Below, one piece after another: positions 60,512-64,000 of a DNA stretch of 64,000 bases. This DNA comes from UBA3069 sp050633465. Its GTDB lineage: Bacteria > Pseudomonadota > Alphaproteobacteria > Rhodobacterales > Rhodobacteraceae. The position numbers were made by a program, and so were the translations under genes. The notes under the pieces are model-generated. The model was not told the origin of the DNA, did not search any database, and saw nothing but the letters and a program-made list of their open reading frames with translations. Position 1 is the first letter of the stretch; each line of letters opens with the position of its first letter. The DNA is taken from positions 186,001-250,000 of the forward strand of contig JBOEGO010000011.1 of assembly GCA_050633465.1 (NCBI GenBank), written 5' to 3'.

Positions 60512-61455
60512 TGCAGCGCCACATCGCAACATTCCTCGAAGCGCAGGCCGCCGAAACCGGATCGGCCCGCAACACCCTGTTGGCCTATGGTCGTGACCTA
60601 AAAGATTTCGCCGAATGGCTGGCCCGCAGGGGGGCGGATTTTGACACGGTTACCCAGCACCAGATCGAGGATTACCTGATCTGGTGCGATGCCCAGGGCC
60701 TGTCGCGCGCCACCCGCGCACGCCGTCTGTCATCCATCAAACAACTGTTCCGTTTCGCATTCGACGAGGGCTGGCGCAGCACCAACCCCGCCATGCGCAT
60801 CAATGGGCCGGGCAAGGACAAGCGCCTGCCAAAAACCCTGTCGGAACAAGAGGTTGAACGCCTTCTGGCCGCCGCACGCACCCATGGCCGCAGCCCGCAA
60901 AACCGCGCCCGCGACACCTGTTTGATGGAACTGCTATATGCCACCGGAATGCGCGTCAGCGAGCTGGTATCCCTGCCCCTGTCCGCCGTGCGGGGCGATC
61001 CGCGCATGATCATGGTGATGGGCAAAGGCGGCAAGGAACGCATGGTGCCGCTGTCCCCCCCTGCCCGCGCCGCGCTGGCCGACTGGCTGGCGATCCGCGA
61101 TGCGGCCGACGAACAGGCCCGCAGCATCGCATTGGAAAACAAAACAAAAACCGCGCCGCCATCGAAATTCCTGTTCGCATCGCGCGGCGCATCGGGGCAT
61201 ATGACCCGCGTGCGATTTTACACCCTGATCAAGGAAATCGCCGTCGCCGCAGGTGTCAGCCCTGCCACGGTCACGCCCCATACCCTGCGCCATGCCTTTG
61301 CCACGCATCTGTTGGCGCATGGGGCCGATTTGCGTTCGATCCAGACCCTGCTGGGCCATGCCGATCTGGCCACCACCGAAATTTACACCCATGTATTAGA
61401 GGAACGGCTAAAGGCGCTGGTGCTGGATCATCACCCGCTGGCCCGCGACGCATAA
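60511..61455 (+). CDS. xerD: Tyrosine recombinase XerD
   Basis: A 314-residue chromosome-dimer-resolving recombinase. N-terminal SAM-like core-binding domain (about 5-90), catalytic domain with Arg in YATGMRVSELVSLPL, Lys in GKGGKERMVPL, HTLRHAFATHLL (His-x-x-Arg), LGHADLATTEIYTHV (His and nucleophile Tyr). All catalytic residues are intact. XerC/XerD are told apart mainly by context; xerD next to aroK-aroB is usual for this group. Start overlaps the upstream stop by one base. Confidence 0.92.
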   Translation: MQRHIATFLEAQAAETGSARNTLLAYGRDLKDFAEWLARRGADFDTVTQHQIEDYLIWCDAQGLSRATRARRLSSIKQLFRFAFDEGWRSTNPAMRINGPGKDKRLPKTLSEQEVERLLAAARTHGRSPQNRARDTCLMELLYATGMRVSELVSLPLSAVRGDPRMIMVMGKGGKERMVPLSPPARAALADWLAIRDAADEQARSIALENKTKTAPPSKFLFASRGASGHMTRVRFYTLIKEIAVAAGVSPATVTPHTLRHAFATHLLAHGADLRSIQTLLGHADLATTEIYTHVLEERLKALVLDHHPLARDA

Positions 61456-61529
61456 CGCCGCCCTAATCCCCTTGATTGCAACGCGCATCGCCCCCATAAC
61501 CCCCTGCAATGACCTAGGGGATTTGCGCG

Positions 61530-62855
61530 ATGGACACCGCCACACTTGACACTGCATTCTGGCTGACGGCTGGCGGTATTTTGCTGCTGCTGGTGCTGTC
61601 GGGGTTCTTTTCGGGGTCCGAAACCGCGCTGACCGCCGCATCGCGGGGCAAGCTGCGCTCGCAGGCGGAAAAAGGGTCGCGCGGGGCCGAACGTGCGCTG
61701 AAAATCACCGAAGACAACGAAAGGCTGATCGGGTCGGTTTTGCTGGGCAACAATCTGGTGAATATCCTTGCCGCGTCATTGGCCACATCGCTGTTCACGC
61801 AGTTGTTCGGCGATGGCGGCGTGGCATTTGCCACCTTGGTCATGACCATTCTGGTGCTGGTATTCGCCGAGGTGCTGCCAAAAACCTATGCCATCACCAA
61901 TGCCGAAACCGCCGCCGCCCGCGTGTCGCCGGTGATCGAACTGGTGATCCGCGTGTTTTCGCCTGTGGTGGGGGCTGTGCGTTGGTTCGTGCGCCTGATG
62001 CTGCGGGTGTTTGGTGTGCAGACCGACCCCGACAGCCACATTCTGGCCGTGCGCGAGGAAATCGCCGGTGCGCTATACCTTGGCCATTCCGAAGGGGTGG
62101 TCGAAAAAGAGGACCGTGACCGCATTCTGGGTGCGCTGGATCTGGGCGAACGCGCGGTCGAGGAAATCATGCTGCACCGTTCCAAAATCGAAATGCTGGA
62201 TGCAGAAACCGACCCGGAAACCCTGTTGAAACAATGCCTTGAAAGCCCGCACACTCGGTTGCCCGTGTTCAAGGGCGAATATGACAATATTCTGGGGGTG
62301 GTCCATGCCAAGGATCTGCTGCGCGGTATGCACAAGCTGGCATTCGGCGAAGAAGGCAGTGCGGAAAAGCTGCGCGCCTTTAACATTCTGGATGTCGCGA
62401 TGGAGCCGTATTTCATCCCCGACACCACCACGCTGGATGACCAGATGCGCCAGTTTCTGCGCCGCCGCACCCATTTTGCCCTGGTGGTTGACGAATATGG
62501 CAGCCTTGAAGGGCTGATCACGCTCGAGGATATTCTGGAAGAGATCGTTGGCGAGATTACAGATGAATTTGATCCTGCGGCTGACCATCCTATCCGCAAA
62601 AGCGAAGACGGGCAATTCTTAGTAGATGGCGCAATGACCATACGCGATCTTAACCGTGCGAGCGACTGGAGCCTGCCTGACGACGAAGCCAACACAGTTG
62701 CTGGATTGGTGATCCATGAAGCCCAAACCATTCCAGTTGTGGGGCAGGTTTTTGCATTTCATGGATTTCGATTTGAGGTCATGGCGCGCAAGGACAACCG
62801 CATCACAAAACTTAAACTGCGTCCGTTAGAGCCAATGCATTCTAAAAGCGGTTGA
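61530..62855 (+). CDS. CNNM/CorC-family protein (HlyC/CorC)
   Basis: A 441-residue membrane protein. N-terminal CNNM (DUF21) domain with four hydrophobic segments (about 12-180; VLSGFFSGSETALTAASRG), a CBS pair (about 205-330), and a C-terminal CorC_HlyC domain (about 345-435, where MTIRDLNRASDWSLP begins). Implicated in Mg2+/Co2+ transport or efflux in related proteins. From about 62550 to the stop the base composition and codon use change clearly to lower GC, while the protein remains intact, so the 3' end may come from a recombination event. Convergent with yceI, overlapping by 14 bases. Confidence 0.93.
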   Translation: MDTATLDTAFWLTAGGILLLLVLSGFFSGSETALTAASRGKLRSQAEKGSRGAERALKITEDNERLIGSVLLGNNLVNILAASLATSLFTQLFGDGGVAFATLVMTILVLVFAEVLPKTYAITNAETAAARVSPVIELVIRVFSPVVGAVRWFVRLMLRVFGVQTDPDSHILAVREEIAGALYLGHSEGVVEKEDRDRILGALDLGERAVEEIMLHRSKIEMLDAETDPETLLKQCLESPHTRLPVFKGEYDNILGVVHAKDLLRGMHKLAFGEEGSAEKLRAFNILDVAMEPYFIPDTTTLDDQMRQFLRRRTHFALVVDEYGSLEGLITLEDILEEIVGEITDEFDPAADHPIRKSEDGQFLVDGAMTIRDLNRASDWSLPDDEANTVAGLVIHEAQTIPVVGQVFAFHGFRFEVMARKDNRITKLKLRPLEPMHSKSG

Positions 62856-63402
62856 CCCAGACAAAGAACCTAAGATCCACCTGATCACCCACCAGTTTTG
62901 AGAACCCGATAGCCCCAAAATCCGACCGCTTCACACTTCCCATAATTTCAAGAACCAATTCCGAATTATCTTTCGGAGCAGAGGGTTGCCGAAGGATACG
63001 CGCCTGAAGTGTTACGGGTTTCGTGACCCCACGCAGAGTTAAATATCCGGTGATTTCAACCCCGTGGCGCAAGCGACGCACTGAACTGCTTTGAAAAACC
63101 GCTGTCGGAAACTCTTGTGCGTTCAAAACTTCTCGGCTTTTCATACCTGACGTCGCAACCACATCCCCGGCGCGCGCATTCCTTACATCGAGCAAAACGC
63201 GTACAGATGACCTATGCACATTCTGCAAATCAAGCAAAACATCTGCATCAGTGATCGGGAAAAAGCCTTTGCCCGTTTGCTCACCAAACCAAAACGTGAA
63301 CCCAACCCGCGACGAGTCTTTATCCAACTCATATCGTACGGCTGCGGCGTCAGCTGACGCCGCCAAAAACAAGGCAATGCATACCAGCACAATTCTAACC
63401 AT
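62842..63402 (-). CDS. YceI family protein
   Basis: A 186-residue periplasmic lipocalin-like protein with a signal peptide (about 1-20, MVRIVLVCIALFLAASADA). Family features: YELDKDSSRVGFTFWFG at the start, GYLTLRGVTKPVTLQA and FGAIGFSKLVGDQVDLRF. YceI proteins bind isoprenoid-like lipids; the exact role is unknown. ATG at 63402 is preferred to the GTG at 63417. It lies in the lower-GC stretch and overlaps the CNNM gene end. Confidence 0.9.
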   Translation of the reverse strand: MVRIVLVCIALFLAASADAAAVRYELDKDSSRVGFTFWFGEQTGKGFFPITDADVLLDLQNVHRSSVRVLLDVRNARAGDVVATSGMKSREVLNAQEFPTAVFQSSSVRRLRHGVEITGYLTLRGVTKPVTLQARILRQPSAPKDNSELVLEIMGSVKRSDFGAIGFSKLVGDQVDLRFFVWVNRF

Positions 63403-63471
63403 AAGTGAGCATAACACAAATTGGCCAGTTTACGTAGTCAACATTTCAAATTTTAGTGAATTATGTGTGAA

Positions 63472-64000
63472 CTAACATACATTTAGACGAACTTGACGTG
63501 CGAACCTGGCCGACAATAGCGGGCGCGCGGCAGGGTAACTCCGCGCAATCGGCAAGTCTTTCAACCTTGGAAAAATCCGAAAAAGATCTCCACTCTGCTC
63601 TTCACTCAGATAACTACGACAGGTGTGATCAGGCTGCAAACTTGCAAGCCAAGATTGGTTCACCCGCAATATTTCATGTTGATCAAAAACCAGCGCGACA
63701 AAGCCAGAATGATCTTCCATTTCCTGAAATCCATCAAGGTGCAGCAGATCACCTGCGCGCACCAACACTTCGCTTGCGCCAAAACTTTCAGATACCTGAG
63801 CGCCAGTGATCAGTAATCTCTGGTTCCCCGAAACAATAAAGTTCGAATCTGGTTTTCCCTCTGCAATAGCCCCGGCAGAGATCTCAATCAGACTTGGAAG
63901 CGCTGAACGATCGGTCAATTTGGCAATCCAGCGTACGGATTGAAACCCATTGTCGCGTGTTAGAATTTTGTCGCCGATTTCAATGTCTGCTACCCGTTGT
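63472..64000 (-). CDS. Hint-domain protein, C-terminal part (runs off window)
   Basis: The C-terminal 175 codons of a protein whose upstream part lies beyond the right edge. The sequence RVADIEIGDKILTRDNGFQS followed by VRWIAK, and SNFIVSGNQRLLITG, matches the Hint_2 (hedgehog/intein) domain found in many secreted Roseobacter proteins; the last 90 residues have no cysteine nucleophile region, which would be further upstream. No splicing evidence can be seen in this part. AT-richer than the core genome, as is the yceI gene before it. Confidence 0.82.
   Translation of the reverse strand, partial: QRVADIEIGDKILTRDNGFQSVRWIAKLTDRSALPSLIEISAGAIAEGKPDSNFIVSGNQRLLITGAQVSESFGASEVLVRAGDLLHLDGFQEMEDHSGFVALVFDQHEILRVNQSWLASLQPDHTCRSYLSEEQSGDLFRIFPRLKDLPIARSYPAARPLLSARFARQVRLNVC

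Noticed and set aside
1..64000. tRNA or rRNA genes, transposases, phage genes, integrase attached to the AIPR island
   Set aside because: None was recognised. XerD at 60511 is the housekeeping recombinase, not an island integrase, and lies in core context.

Overview
This 64 kb window is chromosomal DNA from a GC-rich alphaproteobacterium, most likely a Rhodobacteraceae (Roseobacter-group) species. The evidence is the codon use, the gene neighbourhoods (anmK divergent from tyrS, aroK-aroB beside xerD, M23 peptidase plus bactofilin, amiC-mrcA), an alphaproteobacterial-type SOS box (GAAC-N7-GAAC) before uvrA, and the RTX and Hint-domain secreted protein families common in that group. Almost all of the window is ordinary, densely packed core genome. 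I saw no rRNA, tRNA, CRISPR array, transposase or prophage.

Layout. 1-11 kb: 5' part of uvrA, a LysR regulator divergent from a DUF1330 gene, lpdA, DUF924, an MFS carrier, queA, a large AsmA/YhdP-like envelope protein and a BCP peroxiredoxin. 11-21 kb: DUF455, an envelope-shape pair (M23 peptidase and bactofilin), HNH nuclease, an esterase/DNA glycosylase pair, cobA, an MFS carrier, and a four-gene operon (membrane protein, small XRE regulator, alpha/beta hydrolase, squalene/phytoene synthase-like). 21-28 kb: branched-chain amino-acid genes, with cimA, cysS and then ilvI-ilvH. The ilv pair sits behind a promoter, a 15-codon leader peptide rich in Val/Ile/Leu codons and an intrinsic terminator, which is a classical attenuator. 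28-36 kb: XRE regulator, DUF2189 protein, amidase, MFS carrier, an unknown secreted protein coupled to prfB, a decayed RTX-like pseudogene and an SDR. 36-45 kb: cell-wall genes mrcA and amiC, an aminotransferase, then a periplasmic protein-quality group (M48 protease, DsbA-like protein and a truncated thioredoxin-fold paralogue with a 27-bp repeat expansion). 45-52 kb: two EamA carriers, a DUF2238-like membrane protein, an EEP-family enzyme, a Na+/H+ antiporter and an RhlE-type helicase. 52-54 kb: an AT-rich insert carrying one gene, an AIPR-family protein with a possible N-terminal nuclease fold, probably anti-phage. 54-64 kb: anmK, tyrS (interrupted in this assembly by an NN join), aroB-aroK, a small membrane protein, a secreted repeat-type protein and xerD, then a CNNM/CorC protein whose 3' end begins a lower-GC stretch with yceI and a Hint-domain gene.

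The observations most worth a second look are the AIPR island, the ilv attenuator, two families of short dispersed repeats that sit at gene 3' ends (mostly between convergent genes), the RTX pseudogene, the repeat-expanded thioredoxin paralogue, and the tyrS assembly artefact, where collapsing a duplicated 6-mer around NN restores the reading frame. I found no clearly unprecedented multi-gene system. The AIPR locus and the repeat elements are the nearest candidates.
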